The notes beneath the pieces were generated by a model that saw only the letters and a program-made list of their open reading frames with translations, was not told where the DNA came from and ran no database searches. The position numbers and the translations under genes were made by a program. This document shows, in pieces, positions 1-5,707 of a stretch of 25,765 nucleotides of DNA; the stretch's first letter is position 1; the number at the start of each line of letters is the position of its first letter. Source of the stretch: Syntrophaceae bacterium UBA6255 (GTDB taxonomy: Bacteria > Desulfobacterota > Syntrophia > Syntrophales > Smithellaceae); NCBI GenBank assembly GCA_002441205.1, contig DJVN01000035.1, positions 12,869 through 38,633 on the forward strand. The letters are read 5' to 3'.

Positions 1-395
1 GCTTCCGCCTTGGATACTTTCGCGGGCTTTTCAGCAGCCGCCTCCGAAAGTTTTTCCTTTTTAATTTTTTCAGCCTTTGCGGCAGGTGCTTTTTTAAGTT
101 TATCTTCGTCTTCTTTTTCCCGTGGTCTTACTTCCTCTACGGGAGCTGCTTCAGGGGGGGGCTCCACAGCCGTAACGACTGTGCGACGCCTGATGACAGT
201 GGTTTTTATTCTTTGCTCTACAACCTCGCGAAGCTCACCGGCGGTCAGCTCTTTCTTAGCCCTTTCCACTTCATCCTCATTCAGAGAAGAGGAAGCCGCT
301 TTAACTGAAATGCCGATTTTTTCCAAACGAGCAATCAAAACCTTACTTTCCAAACCGAGCTCTTTGGCCAATTCATGAACCCGTTTATTAGGCAT
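1..395 (-). CDS. infB: Translation initiation factor IF-2, N-terminal part (runs off the left edge)
   Basis: IF-2 is the GTPase that brings initiator tRNA to the 30S ribosome. Only about 131 codons are visible, beginning MPNKRVHELAKELGLESK, the typical IF2_N domain (residues 1-50: VHELAKELG, then LIARLEKIGI). A charged Ala/Lys/Glu/Pro linker follows, as expected before the G domain, which lies outside the window. The frame stays open across a run of eight G on the plus strand near 154-161, so no frameshift is seen. The start at 395 has GGAG about 12 bases upstream; another ATG at 412 is out of frame. The gene follows nusA with a 38-base gap in the same direction, the conserved rimP-nusA-infB order. 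Identification is firm; the GTPase motifs themselves cannot be checked here. Confidence 0.93.
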   Translation of the reverse strand, partial: MPNKRVHELAKELGLESKVLIARLEKIGISVKAASSSLNEDEVERAKKELTAGELREVVEQRIKTTVIRRRTVVTAVEPPPEAAPVEEVRPREKEDEDKLKKAPAAKAEKIKKEKLSEAAAEKPAKVSKAE

Positions 396-433
396 GCGCA
401 AAAATCTCCATGTTAAGTTTCTTAAAATTCAAA

Positions 434-1708
434 TTAGGAATCACTTTTATTACCCGCTATTTCGTCGCTTAAAATTTTTCCAGCCGTTTCAATCCACTGC
501 TGGGCTGTCTTTTCGCCTATCCCAGGAATCTGAGACAACAATTCCGGTTCTGTTACGGCAATCATGGCAATGCTCTTGATGCCTTTACTGAAGAGTTTTT
601 CCGCCATCGCCGGACCGATTCCACTGATTTTGGTCAAATCATTTTGTGCATCATTTCCCTCTTCCTGAGCCTGAACCATGGTCTCGCTCTTCATGTCAAT
701 ATTCCAACCGGTGAGTTTCACCGCCAGGCGGACATTTTGCCCGTTCTTCCCGATGGCCAGCGAAAGCTGATCGTCGGGAACAATAACCGTCATCGTGCGG
801 TTATCGTCATCAATCAATACCCTGTTGACCTTCGCGGGAGAAAGAGCGCTGCTGACATATTTGGCCGCGTCATCGCTGAAAGGAATGATATCGATCTTTT
901 CTCCGCGAAGTTCCTGCACGACGCTTTGCACGCGCGAACCCCTCATGCCCACGCAGGCGCCCACCGGATCAATATCCTTGTCCTTGGATCGGACGGCAAT
1001 CTTCCCCCGTTTACCAGGTTCGCGGGCCACGTTGATAATATCAATCAATCCTTCGGAAATTTCCGGAACTTCCACTTCAAAAAGAGCTTTTAAAAATGCC
1101 GGATGAGTGCGCGAGAGAATGATCTGCAGCCCTTTAGTGCTTTTCTTCACTTCAACAATGTAAGCGCGGATTCTTTCACCGCGTTTATAGGTTTCCCGGT
1201 GAATCTGCTCCGCCGGAGGCACGATACCCTCCGCGCGTCCCAAGTTGACCACAATACTTCCACCCTCAAATCTCTGGACAAAGCCGTTAACCAGTTCGCC
1301 TTTCCTGTCTTTATATTCTTCATAAATATTTTCACATTCGGCGTCTTTTACTCTTTGAATGATGATCTGCTTGGCCAACTGCACGGCAATGCGTCCGAAC
1401 TGACTGGTCTCTATTTTCATGCCCAGACTGTCTCCGGATTCAGCGCCTTCATCAAGCGTTTTTCTGGCCTCCTCTTTGGTAATTTGCGTTTCCGGATGCA
1501 GAACCTTGTCCACAACAGTCTTGAACTGAAAAACCTCCACCTCTCCGGTTTCATCATTGTAATGGGCTTCTATTTCCACATTCTGTCCGAATTTTTTACT
1601 GGCCGCAGTAAGCATTGCCGCTTCGAGGGCTTCGATAATAATTTCCTTATTTATACCTCTGTCCTTACCCATCTGCTCGATCAGACGTTTAAGTTCTGGT
1701 AACAACAT
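434..1708 (-). CDS. nusA: Transcription termination/antitermination factor NusA
   Basis: NusA binds RNA polymerase and nascent RNA and controls pausing, intrinsic termination and antitermination. The 424 residues show the N-terminal polymerase-binding domain (about 1-130), an S1 domain (about 135-200, GELVNGFVQRFEGGSIVVNLG), two KH domains with GxxG-type loops (GACVGMRGSRV and AIGKNGQNVRLA), and a short C-terminal helix-hairpin-helix region (ISGIGPAMAEKL, IPGIGEKTAQQW). It is shorter than the E. coli form (495 aa), which carries two C-terminal acidic repeats, and longer than the B. subtilis form (371 aa). The ATG at 1708 is preceded by a strong AGGGAGGA ribosome site. It sits between rimP and infB; the 153-base gap to rimP holds a long inverted repeat. 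Confidence 0.97.
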   Translation of the reverse strand: MLLPELKRLIEQMGKDRGINKEIIIEALEAAMLTAASKKFGQNVEIEAHYNDETGEVEVFQFKTVVDKVLHPETQITKEEARKTLDEGAESGDSLGMKIETSQFGRIAVQLAKQIIIQRVKDAECENIYEEYKDRKGELVNGFVQRFEGGSIVVNLGRAEGIVPPAEQIHRETYKRGERIRAYIVEVKKSTKGLQIILSRTHPAFLKALFEVEVPEISEGLIDIINVAREPGKRGKIAVRSKDKDIDPVGACVGMRGSRVQSVVQELRGEKIDIIPFSDDAAKYVSSALSPAKVNRVLIDDDNRTMTVIVPDDQLSLAIGKNGQNVRLAVKLTGWNIDMKSETMVQAQEEGNDAQNDLTKISGIGPAMAEKLFSKGIKSIAMIAVTEPELLSQIPGIGEKTAQQWIETAGKILSDEIAGNKSDS

Positions 1709-1780
1709 TTGAAAATTCCTCCCTTTTCTTCGCTGATAATATTCAATAGAATCTCAGCCTGCCGGCGTTAATTCTTCGTC

Positions 1781-1852
1781 ACAATTCTAAATCAAAGCGC
1801 TATTTTTGTTGGCTTTGTCGTCGGCTCAATATCATCTTTGATTTAAAATTGT
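1781..1852. repeat. 17-bp inverted repeat between rimP and nusA
   Basis: The arms at 1781-1797 and 1836-1852 are complementary at 16 of 17 positions and enclose 38 bases. The repeat lies inside the operon between rimP and nusA, in the 153-base gap 1709-1861. In the minus-strand transcript the stem would form just after the rimP stop. No U-run follows it, so it does not look like an intrinsic terminator; an RNA processing or stability element is possible. Confidence 0.6.
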
Positions 1853-1861
1853 TTTAATCCA

Positions 1862-2338
1862 TTAAATTTTTCCTTCATCGGCAAGATTAGCTTTGATAAT
1901 GTCCTGCCTTGGAATCCGGTAAACTTTACCGGCGACCTGCACCAAAACAAATTTCCGGCCCTCTTCTTCGATATAATCCACAAGCAGGCCGTGAAAATTC
2001 TTGCTCCCCTCAACTTTTATGCCTGTTCTTACGTCTACTCTAAAATTTCTGTATTTCAGAAAATCCTCATCGCGCGATATCGGCCTGTCAAAACCGGGTG
2101 ATGAGACCTCCAGCGTATAAGAACCGTTAATGATTTCACGAATGTCGAAAATATCGCCTAACTGATTGCTAATATTAGTACAATCATCAAGCGTGATACC
2201 GGCTTCCTTATCCAGGAAAAGACGTATGATCCAGCGCGTATGCATTTTTATACATTCCACGTGTATCAGTTCCATTCCTTCGGAAGCAACAACCGGCTCG
2301 GCTAACTGCCGGATTTTTTCTTTGACATCAAAATCCAT
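1862..2338 (-). CDS. rimP: Ribosome maturation factor RimP
   Basis: RimP assists assembly of the 30S subunit. The 158-residue product has the usual length and the family signatures: an N-terminal alpha/beta domain (IRQLAEPVVASEGMELIHVE), the central YTLEVSSPGFDRPI motif at about residues 83-96, and a C-terminal SH3-like barrel ending near the predicted RNA-contact face. The start at 2338 gives the expected N terminus, although only a weak TGAGC-like ribosome site precedes it. It is the first protein gene of the rimP-nusA-infB set. An intrinsic terminator ends only about 12 bases upstream of its ATG, so its expression probably depends on read-through from the tRNA-Gly transcript or on a promoter not recognised here. 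Confidence 0.95.
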   Translation of the reverse strand: MDFDVKEKIRQLAEPVVASEGMELIHVECIKMHTRWIIRLFLDKEAGITLDDCTNISNQLGDIFDIREIINGSYTLEVSSPGFDRPISRDEDFLKYRNFRVDVRTGIKVEGSKNFHGLLVDYIEEEGRKFVLVQVAGKVYRIPRQDIIKANLADEGKI

Positions 2339-2350
2339 ATTTGCTCAGAA

Positions 2351-2376
2351 AATAAAAAAGTGGGCACAGGCCCACT
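2351..2376 (-). terminator. Intrinsic terminator directly upstream of rimP (T3)
   Basis: On the minus strand, AGTGGGC-CTGT-GCCCACT forms a perfect 7-bp stem (plus-strand 2359-2376) followed at once by six T and further T-rich sequence. It is a textbook Rho-independent terminator, but its position, ending about 12 bases before the rimP start, makes it an attenuator-like element for the rimP-nusA-infB operon. Confidence 0.85.
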
Positions 2377-2440
2377 CATCAATACTACATCATCGATGGT
2401 TTGGTCTTTTTGCTAGCATATCCATAAGGACAAAGCAAGT

Positions 2441-2465
2441 AAAAAGATTACGGTGAATTACCGTA
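2441..2465 (-). terminator. Possible intrinsic terminator (T2) in the tRNA-rimP leader
   Basis: On the minus strand TACGGT-AATTC-ACCGTA (plus 2449-2465) forms a 6-bp stem, followed three bases later by five T. It is weaker than the terminator at 2351-2376 and lies in the same leader. Confidence 0.5.
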
Positions 2466-2502
2466 TTTGGAGTTAAAAATGGGGATAAATATCCCCTCCA
2501 AA
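2466..2502 (-). terminator. Possible intrinsic terminator (T1) in the tRNA-rimP leader
   Basis: A 7-bp stem with arms 2481-2487 and 2490-2496 (GGGGATA/TATCCCC) is followed on the minus strand by A and five T (2479-2475). A second outer pairing, TTTGGAG at 2466-2472 with CTCCAAA at 2496-2502, could compete with or enclose it. Confidence 0.5.
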
Positions 2503-2528
2503 CATCCCAATGTGCTTCCTGCCGGGCA

Positions 2529-2749
2529 TGTCCCTATGTGCTCCGCACAAGGGACAATTTCCAATCCCGAGCTATCGGGATTGGATAATTCGACTAGCCA
2601 ATTCCGCTATGCTTCGCTTTCGGAATTGGAGTCTCATTACAACTTACCAATTTCAATGCGCTACGCTTTTGAAATCATTATTCCCACGTCGCTACGCTCC
2701 TGGGATAATTCATCCATCACGTTTCAGTGCGCTTCGCTTCTGAAACGTG
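2529..2749. repeat. Cluster of six stem-loops with different arms and a shared core
   Basis: Six consecutive inverted repeats: 2529-2541/2545-2556 (12 bp with one bulge), 2561-2570/2575-2584 (10 bp, perfect), 2598-2606/2621-2629 (9 bp), 2650-2656/2669-2675 (7 bp), 2677-2686/2701-2709 (9 bp with a bulge) and 2718-2727/2740-2749 (10 bp, perfect). Arm sequences are unrelated to each other, yet the last four loops share a core close to TGCGCTWCGCTT. Several units are followed by GGATAATT or flanked by CATTA. With the terminators this accounts for the 420 bases between tRNA-Gly and rimP; no convincing protein gene lies here. Confidence 0.75.
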
Positions 2750-2759
2750 GGATTCATTA

Positions 2760-2834
2760 TGGAGCGGGCGACCGGGCTCGAACCGGCGACGTCCAGCTTG
2801 GGAAGCTGACATTCTACCACTGAATTACGCCCGC
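2760..2834 (-). tRNA. tRNA-Gly (anticodon CCC)
   Basis: The minus strand gives a complete 75-base cloverleaf with encoded CCA. The acceptor stem GCGGGCG pairs with CGCCCGC and is followed by T and CCA. The D arm contains AGTGGTAGA, the anticodon loop is TTCCCAA (plus 2798-2804) with anticodon CCC, and the T arm contains GGTTCGAGCC. It decodes GGG. A good promoter lies just upstream at 2848-2875, and the rimP operon follows in the same direction. Confidence 0.96.
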
Positions 2835-2847
2835 TCACGAGGGCGTA

Positions 2848-2875
2848 ATGTTATTGAATAGACACATTTTGTCAA
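2848..2875 (-). promoter_or_regulatory. Sigma-70-type promoter for tRNA-Gly
   Basis: On the minus strand TTGACA (plus 2870-2875) and TAACAT (plus 2848-2853) are separated by 16 bases. The predicted start point is about 7 bases before the tRNA 5' end at 2834. The transcript would run through the tRNA into the hairpin-rich leader of rimP. Confidence 0.75.
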
Positions 2876-2905
2876 GGCAATTTTAATGACACTCGCTGAA
2901 AGCAA

Positions 2906-2973
2906 GTTCCGATGAATCGGAACGATGCTCGAAGCGTAAGTGGAATTATCCCTGGAGCGTAGCGACGTGGGAT
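2906..2973. repeat. Two more stem-loops on the other side of the tRNA
   Basis: The arms 2906-2912 and 2917-2923 form a perfect 7-bp stem. The arms 2948-2952 and 2969-2973 enclose a 14-base loop (2954-2967) that is the exact reverse complement of the loop at 2687-2700. The GAATTATCC flank is also mirrored, so this is an inverted copy of the 2677-2709 unit. The stretch 2876-3247 holds no convincing gene: only these stem-loops and the inverted repeat at 3089-3240. Confidence 0.65.
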
Positions 2974-3088
2974 TTGAGACTCGCCAAAAACGAGCAAAGC
3001 GATAAGGCATTTTTATGGTTGAAACTTCTTGAGTCAAATAGACCGCAAGAAGGCCAAATCAACTCTTAAGAAAATTAATTTGGATATT

Positions 3089-3240
3089 ATATGGATCGGC
3101 ATAATATTCCAGGTAAGAACACAGATAATGGGTTGATTATTGTTCAATATTAAGATATTAAGTTCAAAATTATTGATTCTGTAGAAGGGTGTTAGGCCGA
3201 CAGTGCTGTCGGTGTTTACAATATTAGCACCGATCCATAT
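3089..3240. repeat. Long-range inverted repeat just before the cassette array
   Basis: Arm 3089-3099 is the perfect complement of 3230-3240 (11 bp). After a 3-4 base interruption the pairing continues with AATATT at 3103-3108 and 3220-3225. The right arm ends 7 bases before the first cassette core GTTAGTTT (3248). It could be a long degenerate attC closing a lost upstream cassette, but no opening AAC core is seen at the expected spacing on the left. A small perfect hairpin, CCGACAG/CTGTCGG, lies inside at about 3197-3212. Confidence 0.55.
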
Positions 3241-3262
3241 AAACAATGTTAGTTTTGATAAA

Positions 3263-3583
3263 ATGAAAACAATAAAAAACATTATCGTTAAATTTAAAAA
3301 ATGGTGCGAAGGTGAATATATCCCCGTATCCGTAGAACGCGCAGGGGACGTGGTCATGGTTTTGAACGAACATTATAAAAAACCTCCCATTCTTGTCTTT
3401 TTCAATCGCTTATGGAATTTCTGGAAAGATAATTGGAAAATTCTACTTCCTATTATCATCGGTGCTATCGTCGCGCTTTTTATCCATTTTGACTCCAAGT
3501 CCACAAGCAAAACCGAGCAAGAAAAAAACAAAACAGTAAGCGAGAGTCATATTGAAAAACCTCAAAATATTAATAAAAAATAA
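3263..3583 (+). CDS. Small cassette-borne membrane protein of unknown function
   Basis: The 106-residue product is not recognised. It begins MKTIKNIIVKFKKWCEGEYI, has a Trp/Lys-rich juxtamembrane stretch and one clear membrane helix at about residues 55-75 (ILLPIIIGAIVALFIHF), then a polar Lys/Glu/Asn tail that probably faces the cytoplasm or periplasm. The ATG at 3263 is preferred to an upstream start at 3203, because the cassette itself begins at 3249 and cassette genes usually start within a few bases of it. No ribosome site is evident. The stop lies at the edge of the attC site, as usual. The gene is AT-rich compared with the next cassette. A single-span effector or inhibitor is possible, but nothing in the sequence proves a role. 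Confidence 0.7.
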   Translation: MKTIKNIIVKFKKWCEGEYIPVSVERAGDVVMVLNEHYKKPPILVFFNRLWNFWKDNWKILLPIIIGAIVALFIHFDSKSTSKTEQEKNKTVSESHIEKPQNINKK

Positions 3584-3640
3584 ACTAACAATTCAATCCA
3601 CGCGACCGCTACTCGCGTCGCGTGATTTCGCCGTTGGGGC
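3582..3640 (+). other. attC site A
   Basis: The site is 59 bases long. It opens with AAACTAAC (3582-3589) and closes with GTTGGGGC (3633-3640), whose TTGGGGC belongs to the next cassette. Inside, 3599-3606 pairs perfectly with 3617-3624 (CACGCGAC/GTCGCGTG). The stem is extended by AAT/ATT with an unpaired C at 3598, like the extrahelical bases that orient attC recombination. Spacers of 5 bases separate stem and cores on both sides. Confidence 0.88.
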
Positions 3641-3649
3641 TGAAAGACT

Positions 3650-4756
3650 ATGAACACACTGACATCATTCAAAGCGGTTTACTGCTCGGGCTGCTTCATA
3701 TCAGACCCCGCACTGATCCCGGCGATGGCGTTACTCTTCGAGAAAGTGTATTTGCCTCGAAACATCGAGATTGTGAAGGAGTTCGCAAAGCGATATCGGA
3801 TACGCACCAGTGACGAGAAGACATACTCTGACGAGGTCCATATCCAGGGGCAAGACGAGGCTTCGACAATTGATCCATTCGCAGATCTGTCAAGCGAGGA
3901 GCGCGAGACCGCCTGCAGATACATCGCATTTGCTCACCGTGTGATATATCCGAACTCGCGCCTCTTTCCGGACATATTTGAGACTGAGCTCTTCCCGAAC
4001 GGATCACCCCTAAAGGTCGAGTTGATTCGGAAGGGGAAGCCGGGGTCGAAGAATCTCTACCGAGTAGGCCCGCAATCAATGACAATGGTTGGCGACGATG
4101 AGGAGACTTTCCCGCGTCTTCTGAAAGAGGGATATGTGCCCGTAATCACGCAAGTCCGACCATCGTCGCAAATCGCTAAAGGTCTGGACAGGGCATCAGC
4201 TAAACAGCTCGCAGGTATACTTGGGATGGCTTCCGTATCAATGTTCTTTCCAGGAACTCGCGCTGCACATCCCGAGGTTATCCTAGAGGCTCGCGAGAGG
4301 CTGAAAGACCATCTTCCGCCATTTTGGTCAACCATGCTCAAACTTACCACGGCGCTAGAGAAGCAGATCGCCGAAAGCGCAACCCCATCTCAACTTGTGC
4401 TGGAGGCAAAAGATATTGTGGATACCACTGTACGCCCAGCCGTGATCGACTTAATCGATAAAATGGAAAAGGAGCGAAGAAACTTTTTTTATAGAATGTT
4501 GTCCTCTGTACAACGAGGGCTTCGGCTCATGGTTGGTAACCCGCCCATGACACAGCAGCAACTTCTCACCAATGCTCTAGTTATCGGCTCTGATGTGGCG
4601 ATGACCGCCGCAGGGCAAATGCGAGCTATTGAAGCACTAAAAGAGCAATCGGGGCTGACCTATTTGATCAAGCTACAGGAAATGACCAAAGAAGCACAAA
4701 GCCCCAACAAACGCTCGCAGCGTACGCTCGGCCCGCGGCGGGCCAAGCGCCGCTGA
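3650..4756 (+). CDS. Cassette-borne protein of unknown function, 368 aa
   Basis: I do not recognise this protein. No signal peptide or clear membrane segment is visible, so it is probably cytoplasmic. The N terminus (about 1-60) has hydrophobic strands and a helix (MALLFEKVYLPRN, IEIVKEFAKRYR). The middle contains AKQLAGILGMASVSMFFPG, and the C-terminal third is helical. The last residues (RSQRTLGPRRAKRR) are encoded by the attC site itself, a common cassette feature, so the tail is probably not conserved. The ATG at 3650 is 16 bases into the cassette; only a weak GAAAGA precedes it. At this size it is large for a cassette gene. Context cannot fix its role; anti-phage defence is one option, since cassettes often carry it, but no nuclease, ATPase or other catalytic motif was found. 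Confidence 0.8.
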   Translation: MNTLTSFKAVYCSGCFISDPALIPAMALLFEKVYLPRNIEIVKEFAKRYRIRTSDEKTYSDEVHIQGQDEASTIDPFADLSSEERETACRYIAFAHRVIYPNSRLFPDIFETELFPNGSPLKVELIRKGKPGSKNLYRVGPQSMTMVGDDEETFPRLLKEGYVPVITQVRPSSQIAKGLDRASAKQLAGILGMASVSMFFPGTRAAHPEVILEARERLKDHLPPFWSTMLKLTTALEKQIAESATPSQLVLEAKDIVDTTVRPAVIDLIDKMEKERRNFFYRMLSSVQRGLRLMVGNPPMTQQQLLTNALVIGSDVAMTAAGQMRAIEALKEQSGLTYLIKLQEMTKEAQSPNKRSQRTLGPRRAKRR

Positions 4757-4772
4757 AGCGTGACGTTGTGGC
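4701..4772 (+). other. attC site B
   Basis: The 72-base site opens with GCCCCAAC (4701-4708) and closes with GTTGTGGC (4765-4772). Paired blocks are ACGC 4711-4714 with 4758-4761, CAGCG 4718-4722 with 4751-4755, CGCT 4725-4728 with 4746-4749, and GGCCCG 4730-4735 with 4739-4744. Small unpaired bases separate the blocks, as in canonical attC. It overlaps the 3' end of the 368-codon gene. Confidence 0.92.
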
Positions 4773-4788
4773 GGAAAAGGATATACGA

Positions 4789-5259
4789 ATGTTTAAAACA
4801 GCGCAGCGTATCCTTGCAATAGCAAAATTCATCGTTGGCATACCTGTCATCATAGTTGCCGTCATCGCTGGAGGCATCGTTGGAATATTTCAAGGAATTA
4901 GAGGCTGGTTCCGGCCAATGTTTTCTGCAAGACCTGCCGCATATATTCGTACGGAATACGAAGCGCCTGAACGTTTCAAAGATTTATTATGCCTTGCTGA
5001 ACGCCTCGATATAGGTGACGATGTTGAAAGATTAAATATTGAGTCTATGCTATCTGAGTCAGAGAAAGATGATATTCGTTCAGTCATGGCAGGAAGAGCA
5101 GAAGATTTGGAGCAATGGATTGATAGCACAATGGAAAACGGTCAAATAGCCGAATTTGCGGTTCCGTTTTCTAATATGCTTCAGGCATTAAGCGAGATGG
5201 GTCTTTTAGAAGCTAAACCAGAAACAAAAAAAGCCACAACAAGCCGCTGTTCCCGGTGA
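4789..5259 (+). CDS. Cassette-borne membrane-anchored protein of unknown function
   Basis: The 156-residue product is not recognised. Residues about 7-35 form a long hydrophobic, Gly/Ile-rich stretch (AIAKFIVGIPVIIVAVIAGGIVGIF) that should be one membrane helix. A soluble, acidic, mainly helical part follows (DLLCLAERLDIGDD, LSESEKDDIRSVMAGRAEDLEQW). The ATG at 4789 is chosen because AAAAGGA lies about 8 bases upstream. The reading frame opens earlier at a GTG (4768), but that GTG sits inside the recombination core. The gene ends inside the following attC, which encodes its last residues (ATTSRCSR). Its function and partners are unknown. Confidence 0.75.
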   Translation: MFKTAQRILAIAKFIVGIPVIIVAVIAGGIVGIFQGIRGWFRPMFSARPAAYIRTEYEAPERFKDLLCLAERLDIGDDVERLNIESMLSESEKDDIRSVMAGRAEDLEQWIDSTMENGQIAEFAVPFSNMLQALSEMGLLEAKPETKKATTSRCSR

Positions 5260-5299
5260 TTTTTTCGTTAACCGGGAAGAAGAGGCGACAGACGTGTTC
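5233..5299 (+). other. attC site C, closing core apparently degenerate
   Basis: It opens with GCCACAAC (5233-5240), the exact complement of its own cassette start. Stem blocks are GCCGCT 5243-5248 with AGAGGC 5281-5286 (5 of 6) and TTCCCGGT 5250-5257 with ACCGGGAA 5271-5278 (perfect). After the same GAC spacer as in attC B, the closing GTTRRRY core is expected at 5290, but the sequence reads AGACGTGTTC. A GTTAACA at 5361 is an alternative, more distant closing core. Confidence 0.7.
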
Positions 5300-5402
5300 T
5301 GAATAAGGAGCGCGTGGCAGGCTGCTGTGTCCATCCCGCAGGCGCGTCAGGCAAGAGGGGGTTAACAATGGCTGTCCTATTACAGATAAAGGAGAAAATT
5401 TA

Positions 5403-5630
5403 ATGCCTATAGTATCTATTAAAACAGTCAAAGGACTTTTGACTCCAGAAAAGAAGAGCGAACTTCACAGAAAAATATCTGAATTATTAATCGAAATAGA
5501 AGGTGGTGGGAATCTGCAATTTGCAAAATTTATTGTGGTTAATATATCTGAAGAGCCCGCAGAGAATTTTAGCGGAGGCGGAATACAATTAAAACCTGAA
5601 ATGTTTGGTCTTCAGAAAACCGAACACTAA
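5403..5630 (+). CDS. 4-oxalocrotonate tautomerase family protein
   Basis: The 75-residue protein starts Met-Pro-Ile-Val. After Met removal the N-terminal proline would be the catalytic base of the 4-oxalocrotonate tautomerase superfamily, which catalyses keto-enol tautomerisations and some dehalogenation or hydratase reactions as small oligomers. The pattern fits: a beta strand PIVSIKTVKG, a helix LTPEKKSELHRKISELLIEI, then strand FAKFIVVNISEEP and a glycine-rich FSGGG segment. It is slightly longer than the usual 62-residue forms. A strong AAAGGAGA ribosome site precedes the ATG, unlike the other cassette genes. About 110 bases lie between attC C and the start, with no gene seen. The substrate cannot be inferred. 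Confidence 0.82.
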   Translation: MPIVSIKTVKGLLTPEKKSELHRKISELLIEIEGGGNLQFAKFIVVNISEEPAENFSGGGIQLKPEMFGLQKTEH

Positions 5631-5696
5631 CAAACATAACATCGGCTTGCACGGCGACGGTAAAAAGCCGCCACGCGTGAAGCCGGTCGTTAGAAA
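5622..5696 (+). other. attC site D
   Basis: It closes with GTTAGAAA (5689-5696). The opening core is either GAACACTAAC (5622-5631) or the nearer ACATAAC ending at 5640. Stem blocks are CGGCTT 5643-5648 with AAGCCG 5680-5685, an unpaired G at 5649, and CACG 5650-5653 with CGTG 5676-5679. The GTC spacer before the closing core resembles the GAC in site B. The tautomerase stop codon overlaps the first candidate core. Confidence 0.82.
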
Positions 5697-5707
5697 ATGA
5701 ACAAAGG

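Noticed and set aside
644..1702. Plus-strand open frames of 149, 103 and 199 codons opposite nusA
   Set aside because: They are antisense to a clear nusA, have no ribosome sites and no family features.
2467..2823. Plus-strand 118-codon frame across the hairpin cluster and tRNA
   Set aside because: It reads through palindromes and through the antisense of tRNA-Gly; its sequence simply mirrors the repeats.
2529..2973. CRISPR-like appearance of the repeated elements
   Set aside because: Unit lengths are irregular, arms differ between units, only the loop core is shared and no cas genes are present.
3203..3262. Longer N terminus for the first cassette gene
   Set aside because: The extra codons would cross the recombination point at 3248-3249; the ATG at 3263 is inside the cassette.
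3034..3357. Minus-strand 107-codon frame before and into the first cassette
   Set aside because: It overlaps the inverted repeat and the cassette core and runs against the direction of all cassette genes.
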